Source: Diplosphaera chodatii
Taxonomy: Eukaryota; Chlorophyta; Trebouxiophyceae; Prasiolales; Stichococcaceae
Assembly (NCBI GenBank): GCA_032358165.1
Contig: JAALGY010000012.1
Coordinates: forward strand, 124,001-188,000
Reading direction: 5' to 3'
Length of the DNA: 64,000 nucleotides
The position numbers and the translations under genes are program-made. Within the stretch, counting starts at the first letter, position 1; every line of letters starts with the position of its first letter. Shown here one piece after another: positions 1 to 11,700 of this stretch. The notes under the pieces were generated by a model. That model was given only the letters and a program-made list of their open reading frames with translations, did no database searches and had not been told where the DNA came from.

Positions 1-1128
1 AGCGAAGTTGTAATTAGTTTTCGTGCACATCAAGTCATAACGTTCAGACCACTTGCAGAGCCCGACTAAGGTGAAAACATCTATTACTCACCCAGCATCC
101 AGGGATGTAATGTCAGCCTCGAGCTTGCTACACAGTGCATTTATCTTTCGCACACTACCCTTGCGAGAGGCTATCACCTGAAATAGAACATATGCAAGAA
201 GCTCAAGAAGATGTTGACAGCATGTGGTCCACCAGTCGGACATCATGTACGCTATGTAGCCATGCTGCCCTGCAACTGTCTTCTATGTGGTGTGTTTCCG
301 TTTTCAGTTTGGCTTGCCTGCGGTGTGAGCTTGACGTCTGACGTTGATTTGACTCTATCCACATCGAACAGCAGCTCCGTCAGCCCTGAAAGCGTCTGCT
401 GTGGCGTCAGTGCCTGGCGGGCCATCTGCATGAAGCATGATTGCTTTAAGTAGTGTTGTGCAACTACGAACCAGTGTTTGACCATCAGGTATGGACCCTC
501 CAACCTACTGGTTGCTTTCTATCAATGCACTGACACTGCCCTATGCCACCGCCTGCACAGCCACGCTTGGCAGTGTCTGCGCAGTTCGCCCCTTTTAGCT
601 TGCTTGCAGCAAGCTTATCAGCCGACAAGCAGAAACTGTTCAGCGATCCCAGGAGCTGCAGTGCGTCTGCACCTGCCAGCCGCTATCAGCAGCAAATGCA
701 GGAGGTAGGAGGCAGGCAGCCTCTGCCGAGTGCTTATGGCTACATCGATGTGTGCTGCCCTCAACAGGCAGCGTTTTCATACAAGGTTGCCGGATCCTAA
801 AACCCCACACAATGATTGCAACAAAACATGTTTACCGCCTGCATCAGCTGGTCCGCCTTCGTGTTGGTATCTTCAATGCGCGCAAGCACTGCCGCAAGCG
901 CCTCGGCCTCACTCACTGCCGCTGTCGCAGGCACTTCCATGGCAGCCACCACCTGCATGGTGTACAAACATGGCATGAGTCGCTGATGGCAGCCAGAGTC
1001 TATCTGACACCCGGTTCAGTGCCTCCCGCAGGTAGTGGTTGCCTGCACGTTGCTTCATACACAACATGCTCGACGCAAGATTTGACATAGGGTAGGCAGC
1101 CACATCGTGTGCCACCTGCGCCAAACCT

Positions 1129-1890
1129 CTAGTTGAGCGCGGCCAGCTTTGCGGCTTCAGCCGCAAGATGATCAAAACTGCTGTCGGACAGAACTGGATT
1201 CTGCAGCTGCTCACCTCCAGCAGCACGCCGTCCGGTAGCCCCTCCAGCGCCATTCCTGTCTCGCTCAGGACACGGCCATTGTACCTACAGCAGGTTCACA
1301 AGCCCTTCTGTGTAGATCAGCCATAATCTGTGCATTGCATCACCATCTTGGAGCCCATGCAATGTAGTTGACACAATTACCCGGATGGCAATATGCATCG
1401 TCTTCACGGAGTATCAGCGGGATTACGAAGGATTGGTTGCATAGGGCAAGGGCAAGAGCAGCAAATTGTGTCACGTAACATACTCACGCAAGCCGTATCG
1501 CCTCGAGGTCCACATGTTGGTTCCGTGAAAGCTCTCTGGCCCATTCCTGTACAAAGTTCATGCCGAAGGATAGGGTGAAGTGCTGTACTAACTGTCATTG
1601 TTACACACGACATCAGTCTGCAAGGCATCAGGCATTTAGCGCGCACATAGCATGTTATGTGGATACCACACCTTTATGAACAGCGCATCCACAGAGCCTT
1701 CCATGACCATGAGATAAATCTTACGTCCCCAAACTAGGCGAACGTGGTGCTCCGCCTGCAGTCCTGTTGTCCCCATGTGAGCAGTGACTGAGCGCGCCGC
1801 GGCGCCCACAGCAGAATAATCGGTGCCCTTCTGGCGAGTAATATTGCGTGACGCACGGTACAGACAGTGAATGTGCTCGAAGTATGAGAT
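1129..1890 (-). CDS. Unrecognised protein, last three exons (5' end unresolved)
   Basis: Three minus-strand exons join in phase: 1672-1890 (73 codons, phase 0 at both ends), 1488-1591 (34 codons plus 2 nt) and 1129-1255, which ends at a TAG. The first exon contains LVWGRKIYLMVMEGSVDAL. The second contains FGMNFVQEWARELSRNQHVD, a helical segment. The last is Gly/Ala-rich and ends HLAAEAAKLAALN. Splice sites are canonical (GTGTGG and GTGAGT donors; CAG acceptors). I do not recognise the family. The start must lie upstream (above position 1890), where I could not place exons with confidence. The agreement of phases over three exons is the main evidence that this is a real gene. Confidence 0.5.
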
Positions 1891-3336
1891 CTGGACATTT
1901 GCATTGTTAGCGGATTACACGCGAGAGCCCGAGAGCTGTTAACCGTTGATGATTTTGTCAGATGTGACACAGATCTAGGGTTCAGGGAACTTTAGGCCGT
2001 GACACACATATGGCGTTGCACATGCTATCTACTCCACACAACACATGCATCAAGATTGAGGCTTTTGAGTCCTACACTGTTTCCCCGGAAAAGCGTCCAC
2101 TGTCTGATGACATTATTGCGAAGCTGCACACCCCGACGCATCTGCGTGCCTACGTTCGAATCGAAGTTGCTTGCACCTACGCGAATTTATGCTAGGCCGC
2201 AGTGTGGGGTTGTTGGGGAATTGGCGGCTGGACATGCTGGCAGCAGGAGGTGCCGAGCGGTTGGCCGACAAAGCACGCACAGCACTGGCACTGCTTGCGC
2301 AGGGTGTTGATGCTGCCATCATGGAGCTGAACGAGCGCGTGCAGGAAGGCGATGAACAGGGCTCATCTGAGTCGTGCAGTGCGTCCCTCGTCGTCCATGT
2401 CTGCTTTGCTGCACCCGACTGCTTCCCTCTGACAACAGTCACCTAGCGCACGGCTTACATGTTGCAGACAACTGATTCCTTGTTTGTACAACGCCCGTTA
2501 GAGCATACAGTCTTGGGGCATGAATTCTTGCAGGACTTCTGGAGTTCAGCATCAGCTTCCATTGGCAGGTTTTTCGCTGCATTCTCGCCGGTGGCACCAT
2601 CGGCCATGATGCAGCCGCCATGGCATTGGCCACTGCGCGGCACTCCCTGGCACGTGCCATGATTTTGAACAGCATCTCAGCAAAAGCCGAGGTGCTTTGA
2701 AGAATGATGTTGCATGAAGCGGCCCCGGTCTGGAGGCCTGCCTGCGTCATGCCTGGCCTTCAGCAATTGCAACATTGAGATGCAACCTGGTAGGCTCACT
2801 AAAGGCACTGATGATGAAGACTGCAACGTGGCTGTGTGCCGCAAAGCAGGCAGTGATGTGCATACAGGACGCGCCGCAACTGTGGCATGCCGATATAGAG
2901 GCTGGCTTGCAACAGTGTGTTGATGGACCTAAAGGTGACCGGTACATGCTTGATGATGCCGCTTGTGCACCTGCATGCAGTGCCTTGTCTGTCATGACCA
3001 CTAGATGGCTTCATGTCAGGCGCTTGCTAACTGAAGTTGCTGGCAGCGCTTTGCCATAACCCTGTTATGAGGCAAGCAGCACGCTGCAGGGCAGATGCCC
3101 ATGCCGGCGCTGGCCACACAGATCGATGCAGCAGCCTTGCTGCACGCCGTTCGCATGCGCGCGCTGGTGCAGCCTCCTCGTGCATGTGCCTAGAAGCTTG
3201 ACATAACAATGGGCAGATTTCATGCACAGCACATGTATGTTGATTTCCATGCTGCTATTGGGGCTTCTCCACGCTTCCTGTGGGTAGATCACGTCCACCC
3301 CCGCTCCAAGACATGCCTCATAATCACCCTCTCGAA
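1891..3336. other. Unresolved stretch with scattered coding-like segments
   Basis: Several short open segments look coding-like on the plus strand: about 2010-2195, 2230-2350 (contains GGAERLADKARTALALL), 2820-3059 and 3090-3190. At least one looks coding-like on the minus strand (about 2455-2650). I could not join any of them by consistent splice phases, so no gene is called. They may be upstream exons of the minus-strand gene ending at 1129, or a separate plus-strand gene. Confidence 0.3.
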
Positions 3337-6300
3337 ATGTCTGACAAGCAGGCTGCTGCATCCAAGACGGCAAAGGACGCCGAGAAGATGGAGCTGCACC
3401 TGACAGGACGCTGTGCGCGGTTGCCGGATCCGACTGGCGCAATCGCACAGGTGACCGAGAATTGCTGGTAGATCGCAGCCTTGAATCAACCAGGTGGCGT
3501 TGGTCAGCTTGCGGAGGCATGCCAACGGCAATCGTAGGACGTGCTGTGCACGGTACTGCAGCGTTTCAGTATGTCTGACCGAGCAGTTTTGTCTGCCCAG
3601 CCGATGCGGCTGATCTGTGCAAACCCATGACCCAGGTATTGGATACCATTAGGGTCGATCCAAGAAAGGGAGCCTCAGATGGTGTCCCCACCAACGACCC
3701 CGTCACCAAGAAGCTCATGACGGACCCCGTGGTGAGCTGCCAGGGGATCAAGCGCAACCAGGGTGTCGATTGTCTTTGTGACGCAGTATACTGGTTTGGT
3801 TTGGCGGCCCTGTACAGATGACAGCACCAATTGCACGCCGCAAGAACAAGGCCTGGTCGAACGGCAATCTTGATGTCCACGGCATAGCGTGACGATGTAA
3901 TTCAGACGAAAGCTTCGTGGCGAATGCAGGTGGCATCCGATGGCAAGACCTACGAGCGTTGGGAGGCGCTGAAGGTCTGTGACGAGCGGCCGCCATATGA
4001 GCGCGATGGCAAACCATTCGTGGTACGGAACAACGCCCCCCGACAGGCCCCTACATACAGCATCATGAGGAGCTGCTGCCACCTGATATCATGCCTCTGC
4101 ATGTGCTGGACCTGTGATACCCTGCGACCTTGAGCAGCTACAAATACAACAAGAAGCTAGTACTAACATGGGCTTGACAACCCCGAAAGGGTGCAGCTGC
4201 TTCATGACTTTCAACAGAACCCACCTCTTGGCATCACCTTCCCGATGCCAACCAGCGGCGCGCCTGCTGCGCAGGTATGCCACGATGATGCCGCAGCGCG
4301 TGCAGATATCTTTTCGCGCTTCCCGTCGCAAGAGGCTGGCTACTTTCGCGCCCGCAGCGCCTTTGTCGCAGACATCGACAAGGAGTACAAGGTGCTGATG
4401 AGGAGTGAAGTGGTCAGCATCTGTGCACTTCAGCCAGTTGCATGAGATGTGTACATGACTTTGTACGCGGATGCCTCCCCAAATGCAACGCCGCGTCGTC
4501 ACTTGGGATGACTACGCAATCAGTTGGCAACATGGTTGCAGTACTCACGAACCAGGTGTGCTACCATGTGAGCGGCTGAGCGCAGTGTTCTTTTGTGAGC
4601 ACTTGCAGGCTGGACGCATAGCAGAAGCGCTGTTGCGTGCGGAGCGCTCCGAGCAGCTGTTGCGCAACGCTGGTGACCGACGTGCTGCAGCGCAAATCAA
4701 GTCAAAGTGCGGCAGCTGCAAGCCTTTCCTGTAGTGCGACATGCAGCTTGCCAGCCGTGGAGTCCCAGTGGCGAGCGTCCTTCGAGAAATGCAAAGAAGA
4801 AACCTGCACGCAATTGCATTGGCAGCTAGCTTAGTGATGTGAACGTCGCCTGCCTCTGCAGAATGAGCGTGCTGGCTTCGAAGCTGCCTGATGGCATCAT
4901 GCGCAGCAGCAACGGGCATATCAGCAACCGACAGGTCAGCTTCCGCATGCAGGAGCTTGTTGTTGAGACCTTGCGTAGTAACATACAACCTCAGAATCTT
5001 TGCTGAAGGTGGCAAGGTGGTAAAGTGTGCAGACATGCGGAAGCTGCAGTCCTGCTGTTGTTGCACAGCAGGAGCCAGGTGCCCCCACACACCGGATGCG
5101 GGCGCCGCCAGCCACGCTGAACCCCACTGAGCAGGTGCTTCTTGTAGGTAGTGACACACCAACCAGCAGCATGTACCAACTCATTGTTGCATAAAAGCTA
5201 CGCGACGTGTGGTGCATACAGATACATGGCTGTGATAAAACCTATATGTACGAAAGCGCTAAACGTCATCCTCGGCAGTTCGTCGTGTCTACAAAACGTC
5301 CACACATAGCTGTCTGCATCTACCGCGAGGTTTCAAGTGGGCGTCTACATTTGCAGGGCGGCAACAGGCGGCCAGCTTTTCATACGATACGTGCAGCTGA
5401 ATTGAACACTGCTGGAGGCAAGGTGGGTGGGGCATCCAGACCCATGAAATTTACGAGTCAGTTTGATGCTTCCAGCATCAGGACCCTCATTCACAGGGCC
5501 ATGGCCATTCACAACTACAGCATTGGTAGTGACACTACTCGTTCACGACTGTGTGCCGCCCGATTGGTCAGCTTTTGGTTCTCCTGAAGTGCGCAAGGAG
5601 GGGCGCTTAGAATGCTGCTAACTTATCTTATAGAATGGAGATCCTGAGAGAGCTAGCAGAGAGTGAAGGTCTTGATGTTGCACTCCTGCTCCTCAGCGGT
5701 CTCCCTTGCGTTGCACGTGCAGGGTGGTAGCCACTTTCACTATGCCCCAGTGCCACAGCCAGTGCCATATGCAGAGCCTGTCGACCCGACGACGCCTGTG
5801 CGGTCGCTGGACCCTGGTGCTGGTGATGTGCGAGCATTTCACCAGGTGACTTCCTCTCACCGACAGCACACGTCGATGCCGTCAAGTCTTGCTGTACCAT
5901 TGCACGAAGACTTGACAGGAACGTGCAAAATTGTAGCTGGTACACCTCTTCGTCCTTGGCCACAGCAAGGTGGTAACTTCAATTAGGTCCACCTGGCTTG
6001 GCATGGTATGAAATCATGCCATGTATCTTCATGCTTGCATGTGGCTGCCCAGACAGATCTGTTGTAGGCTCGTGAAGCAACACGACCCAGTCTGCCTACG
6101 AGTCTTCGGAAAGCTGTCCTGTCATTGTTGCAGGCTGGTGACCAACCCTCATCATCGCGTCCGTCATCACCAGTCAGCTCACAAGCACTGCCTTCCACCT
6201 CGCCTGGCACTGACAGTATGCGGGCGTCAGACACAATCACGAAGCATGAAGCGGCATCCATCCCCGTGCATAAGCGGAGGTCAGCCTGGTCAGCTATGTA

Positions 6301-6341
6301 TGAGTGCTTCTGTGTGCCGCAGCCCATAATCAAGAGATGAT
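3337..6341 (+). CDS. U-box domain protein (putative E3 ubiquitin ligase)
   Basis: The first exon starts at ATG 3337 and ends at 3450 (38 codons). It joins in phase to 3636-3731 and then to an exon beginning at 3930. Across the last junction the protein reads DPVTKKLMTDPV / VASDGKTYERWEAL. This is the core of a U-box, the RING-like fold that binds E2 enzymes and directs ubiquitin transfer. Later coding segments that appear to belong are about 4189-4390 (ends VADIDKEYK), 4610-4713 (helical, RIAEALLRAERSEQLL), 5358-5420, 5713-5847 and the last exon 6134-6341, which ends at a TGA after MYECFCVPQPIIKR. Exon ends between 3.95 and 6.1 kb are not all fixed. No ARM or WD repeats are evident. The U-box is clear; the full model is provisional. 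Confidence 0.6.
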
Positions 6342-6967
6342 AGCATTGTCCTACAGCAGTTTGTTAATGTTAGACATCATACATTTCAAGGGCACATTAT
6401 TATCTTGTGGTGCAAGCAAGGGCAGTTCTATCTGATATGCAACTGCTAATGGGTATGCATTCTCCTTGTTTCCAGTTACCGGTGCAATTTCTCGCAAATG
6501 TGCTGATTAGGCCAGCGTACACGCTGTCGTCGCCTATATCACAATAATACAAGTGCTAACTCAAAAGACCCACTGCTGCTCAGAGGCAACCGGCTGCGGC
6601 AACATATAGTCAGCAAAAGCTTGCGACGTAATGATGCTTTCCTGACCTTTCCAATTCGTTTCCCTCTGCCTACCACTGCTGGATATTTGCTGAAGTGTCT
6701 CCACATGGCGTTGCATGCAGCGGCTTGCACAGCTGTCGTCGCCAATGGTTGTTCATATTGTCGGTAGGGGCGTCAAGACTGAACGCTCCAGACAAACAAA
6801 CCGCAAAAAGCCCCGACAGCAGTAGTAAACCACCCTCCTCAACTGTGCCGCATGTGTCAGGCAGTCTACATCACACAAATGCCAAGCAACACAAGGCCTA
6901 CTCAGTGGGTGCAGGTGGTGAATTGATGCGCTGATATGAGTTCTCTCTGCTTCATCACCAGGGGTTT

Positions 6968-7265
6968 GGCTCGGATGTCGCAGCGTCCAGATACCACTTC
7001 AGATCGTGCTTTTTCAGAAGATGGGCCGAATGGCCACCAGCCCTTGCTGCATGTGCATGTCAATGGAGTCCGTGTCACCACTACCGCCACTAGCAGTGGG
7101 TCCTGTCACTCTCATGCGCATGTGAATGGTCGAAACGATTGCAACCAAGAAAAGAGAGGCAGGGAGATCCAGCTCAAGCAGGCGCACGATCATTCTTTCT
7201 TCATTGTTGCGTTGGCGCTCGCTGCGTGTGCTGTCCTGGCTTGGAACATGGTAAAAACTGGTTGA
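6968..7265 (+). CDS. His-rich protein with C-terminal membrane anchor (terminal exon)
   Basis: A plus-strand exon follows a CACCAG acceptor near 6962 and runs to a TGA at 7263-7265. It encodes a segment with HVHVNG and SHAHVNG, and ends with a hydrophobic stretch FFIVALALAACAVLAW followed by four residues (NMVKTG). A single terminal hydrophobic segment with a very short tail is the layout of a tail-anchored membrane protein. Upstream exons in 6.4-6.9 kb were not placed. The family is not recognised. It is separate from the U-box gene, which ends at 6341. Confidence 0.4.
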
Positions 7266-8743
7266 TGCTTCTATTCCTGTGTGGCTGCTGGTTGTTAACA
7301 CAACTAGCAGCCAGCCGCAAAGCATAATGTAGCAGGGCGCACAGAATAAATAGTGGCAAGGGACATCACCATTTCAGCTGAGTCGGGGGCACCAAACCCT
7401 CAGGACCGGATGCGCTGTGCTGCTTCCCATTTCATTCGAAGTGGGCTTTAGTGAAACGAAGGACACGTATATTTCAGGTTTTCAGCAATCGAGACTGCAA
7501 AGTCGAGCGGACACATGATCATATGGCTGCCAGCATGCACGAGGTGCCTTGCCAACGCTGGCTGTGCCGCTCACTTCAACGTGGACGCTCCCCATGCTAT
7601 AATGCTATCGAGTGTGAACGTCTGCTCACGGACAAGCAAGGGTCCTCCGCTCTGCTGCTTTGCAGCTGCGGCACCACATGCTAGCTGCACGTAGCCAAGC
7701 CGTTCGAAGCAGTTGTGACCTACAAACCTGCTGCACAGAGCCGTCAGCTCGACTGTGGTTTGGGTACAGTGGCCATCGCCAAAGAAGACCTGAACATCTG
7801 TGCTCGTTCTGTCGCTGATGCTGAGTACTGAGGGCCCGATACATTCCAATGTAACGAATTTACCTACACAGCTCACGCAAGCAGCTGACCACAGCGCTGT
7901 TATCATTCACACGAGTTCATTTTCCTGTCGCGTCGCATCATCGTCAGCTTTGATTGTGTGTTGTTCGGGGTGTAGCAACGACACATTATGCGTGCTCCTC
8001 ATATCCAGACATGAAAAGTGCCATGTATGTGCGTGTGGTATTCCTAGCAGATCGCACAGACACAGCCACAACGCTTCGCTCACAGCTGCTACACTCCTTG
8101 GTGTCCGAGTTTTTCTGGACTGGAAAACCCATACACGGCTTCAACACACGGTGTAAGTGGTGTGACATTAAGACCACCAAAATTCTCGAGTTCTCCGTCC
8201 GCCTGACAAAAGTGGGATGCCTAAATGTGACGAACAACGGGGAACTGTTAGCCTCAAGCCCCTGCATTCCTGGTCGAACACCTTCTCTCGTGCAAGCTGC
8301 TGATTCCAGCCTACAGGCTGAGTGCGTACGCACGGTCGTCACACAGACCGACGTTAGGCCACTCCCCACATAGTTGTGCGTGGGGTCCGTTGCAGACAGC
8401 ACATTCAATCACACCCAAACTCACGTCCAACAGGTGACTGTCACGTCGCTCCGTGCCGGATTGCCTCCTCAAGTTCTTGCATGAACATGTGGTTCCGGGC
8501 CAACAGTCCGCAGCATGTTCAGGCTCCCTGATTGGTGTCTCTGAACGCCTCGACCGTGTTGGGCTGCGCTACCAGTGGTGTTGCTTGCAACATGGCTTAC
8601 GTGTAGGGGTTGCATCAAGATTTTCCGCTCGCGACAACCGCCTGGCTGAACCTCGTCGTGCTTTCAGGCATAGAGCCAAAATCTGGACCGGCACATGAGG
8701 CCCAGCGCCGGCGCTGCGGCTGGCACCCGCTCGAAGTCCGCGC
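7266..8743. other. No gene resolved
   Basis: Open segments exist on both strands, for example about 7954-8373 plus and 7986-8408 minus. None could be joined by consistent splice phases and none resembles a family I know. The 5' region of the 8744-13689 gene probably lies here. Confidence 0.25.
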
Positions 8744-11700
8744 ATGCACTCCGCGGGGCCTGAGAAGGTGGCAGCTGCTGGCGGCGGTGCAGGCGGTTGG
8801 TGCTCGCATGCAGCCCCGGCGGACGACAACCCAACACGTGCCAACAGCGGTCCTGCAGCCGCAGCAGTCAGTGTTGTAGACAGCGAGGCCGCGTCTGACG
8901 CTTGCGGCAGCGGCGCCATTGCAGCACAGGCGGACGGCCGTGCTGCTGCTGGCGGCCCTGAATGCCGCCGGCCCAACGGCGATTGGCGCTCTCAGCCCCG
9001 CAGCGTGGCGCCTGATGTGCTGCAGCCGTCATACCACAAGCTGAAGGTGCACCATGTGGGCACGAGCAGCGTGCATGCATAGAAGGCACTGACTCGGTCA
9101 GATAAGCAGGCTGGCTAACGTTCAGTGTGATTGGAAGCTAGCCGCGCCTCTGCAGACGTCGTGTGCATTGCGTAGGATGGTCGCCCGGTGTCAGATCTTA
9201 CTGAGGCTGAGGCCCGCAGCGAGCTAGCTGCCCTGGGCAAGATCAATGGCCGCCCCTCGCACTTCGTCTCCGCGCTGCGACGTCAGGTGTGCTTCGATAC
9301 CCCTTTGATTGCCCTGCGCACTACCATGGCGAGGATTCATGCCACTGACGGTCACGCTTGAGCTGCTGCGCAGAGTTGCTATGTGCTGTTCACACTGTGC
9401 ACGCTCATGTACCTTGCCTCAAGCACCCCCATGTACGTGGATCTTGTACGTGGTGCGCAATCAACGGACCCACACACCATCTCGGCAGTCGAGCCTTTTG
9501 AACGTGCACCTGGGCTGTAGGCCGGCATGGAGACGGCCGCAGGCAAGAAGCGTCGCCAGGATGCGGAGGCAGCCGCTGCAGCTGCTGCGGCACGGCGGCA
9601 AGGGCTGCACAAGCAGCAGGAACAGCCACCTACAGCAGCAGCAGGTCAGCGAGATCAGGAGGCAGCTCTACTGCCGGCGCTGCCTGTGGCCCCATTGCAA
9701 GCCAGCAGCGATCAGCCTCAGCATCTTGCCAGCGCCGGTGCAGCCCCTTGCCAGCAGGATCAGTTCCAACACCAGCCTGTGCCTGCAACGCCGGCACCGC
9801 CTGACGGCGGCCAAACAGCTGCAAGGCTGCTGGCCAAGCTGCAAGCAATGCTGCACCGGCCAGATGCACCAGCCTCGCCAGCGCCGCAGCAGCCTCCACA
9901 GACCTCGCCACCCCTGTCGCCGGCTGCCCAGAATGCTGGGGCCGCCGTCGCAGCGCTGCCTTCAGAGGCTGCAGGGGCAGCGCAAGCATCGTATCAAACA
10001 GCGTTACACTCATCCACCCTGCAGCACCTTGAGGCGCTGCTGACGTCGAGCGGCCCCGCCCCGCTCGCCGGTGCACATGAGCAGCCGACAGGCGCTGGCG
10101 GCCTGGTGACAGCAGCGTGCCAGGCACCCAGCACTGGTGGCGCACCGGCAGTTGCACCAGATGCGTCTGGCCGCAGGCCCCAGCAGCAGCGTGCGCTGTC
10201 AGAGCTGGCAGCTGTGGAACGGTCCCATCCGTCAACCAGTACAACCAGGGCTCATAAAGCACCGCACGCCTCAGGCGAAGCATCGCAGCAGCCAAACAAG
10301 GTGAGCGGCGCAGCAGGCGCTGGCAGCGCAACATCCGCAAGCGGCAGCCAACCAGACGCAACAGCAGCGCTGCAGGCGGGAAGCGGCAGCTGCCCCCGCA
10401 GCAGGGCAAGGAGCAGCTCGCCTGGGCTCGGTCGAGGGCGTAGGGCGGGCTACAGCAAAGGCCGTGCCCGAGCTGGGGTGAGAGGCAGGGGCATATGGAA
10501 GCTGCCAGGGCGTAAGCATGGCAACGGCAACGGCAAGAGCAGGGGCCGCAGCGGCGGCAGTGGCAGGGGCAGGGCGAGCAGGTTGTCCCCTGGGCAAAAT
10601 TTGCTTGAGTGTGACGCACCCATTCAGCCGTCCCAAGCTGTAGCTGCGATGGGGTCTGCCAAGCGCAAGGCTGCAGGTGACGCTGCTCAGGTGCGTCAAC
10701 AATATGGATGTTGCAGACCCGCAACAACAGAAGCGTGGTGCAATGCAGCTCTACATGCCTCAGCTATGTCAGTCTGGGCATGGCAGACTTGTGGAGGCGA
10801 TGCTCATATACCATTGTGAACATGCTGGCACAAGGATGCAGCAGTCGTGGGAAATGTGACTGTTGCGTAAGGTTTCATGCAGGAACCTGCAGCAAAGCGG
10901 TATCATGGTGCGCTGTCCGGTGCTTCAGCCGAATTGGCGTCACCACAGCCTCAAGGTGAACGCGGCGGTCCCATCGTGACTGCCAGTTGGCAAATCAGAA
11001 TGCAGGGCTCGGGCCACATTGCTGCAATGTTGCCCAATGCTTGGCCTGCACCACCTGACCTGTTGCATCACGCGTGCCGTGCGGCAAGTCAGGGGCACCT
11101 ATCTGAATGCGTTAGATTGGGTCACACAAGAACCAAGATCAATTTGCAGGAAGCTCAGGCGTCGTTGGCCCGCATGGTCATCATATGTCAGACGATGATC
11201 ACAGTAGCCGTGCGGTCTTATTGGACGGCGGCCCCGAGCCGCCAGATCCTCCAGTGGCAGATGCTGCAGCAGCGGCAGCCTCCATCGCTTCGGAACCAGC
11301 GGCAGCCCCAGCATCAGAGGCAGCTGCGATGTCTGGCAACGCGCTGTCGATAGCGACCGCAGCACTTGAGGCTGCAAAGGCGGCGCCAGCATCAGCAGCT
11401 GCAACTTCTGCCGTGGATGCCGCCAGCAGACCTGTGCACCACGGTGGCAGCTGCTTGCAGCTGCCGCTATCAGCTGTGCACTCCCAGCTGCCCAGTCTGT
11501 CTCAGCCGTCGGCGGCTGATGAGCGCAACATCAGCATGGCGCCGCCTGCTGCCTCCTGCACGCCTGCTGCGCCTTTAGAGGCCCAGACCTCGCAGGCGGC
11601 AGCAGCCCATAACCTGCCAGCCAGCTTCCCAGCACAGCTGCGGTGTCCAGACCCGTGCACGCCTGCAGCAGCTGCCTCGCAGACACCCTTGACACCACAA

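Noticed and set aside
9630..10727. 365-codon minus-strand open frame
   Set aside because: It is the antisense shadow of the plus-strand Ala/Gln-rich exon 9521-10690, whose splice sites and phases join its neighbours.
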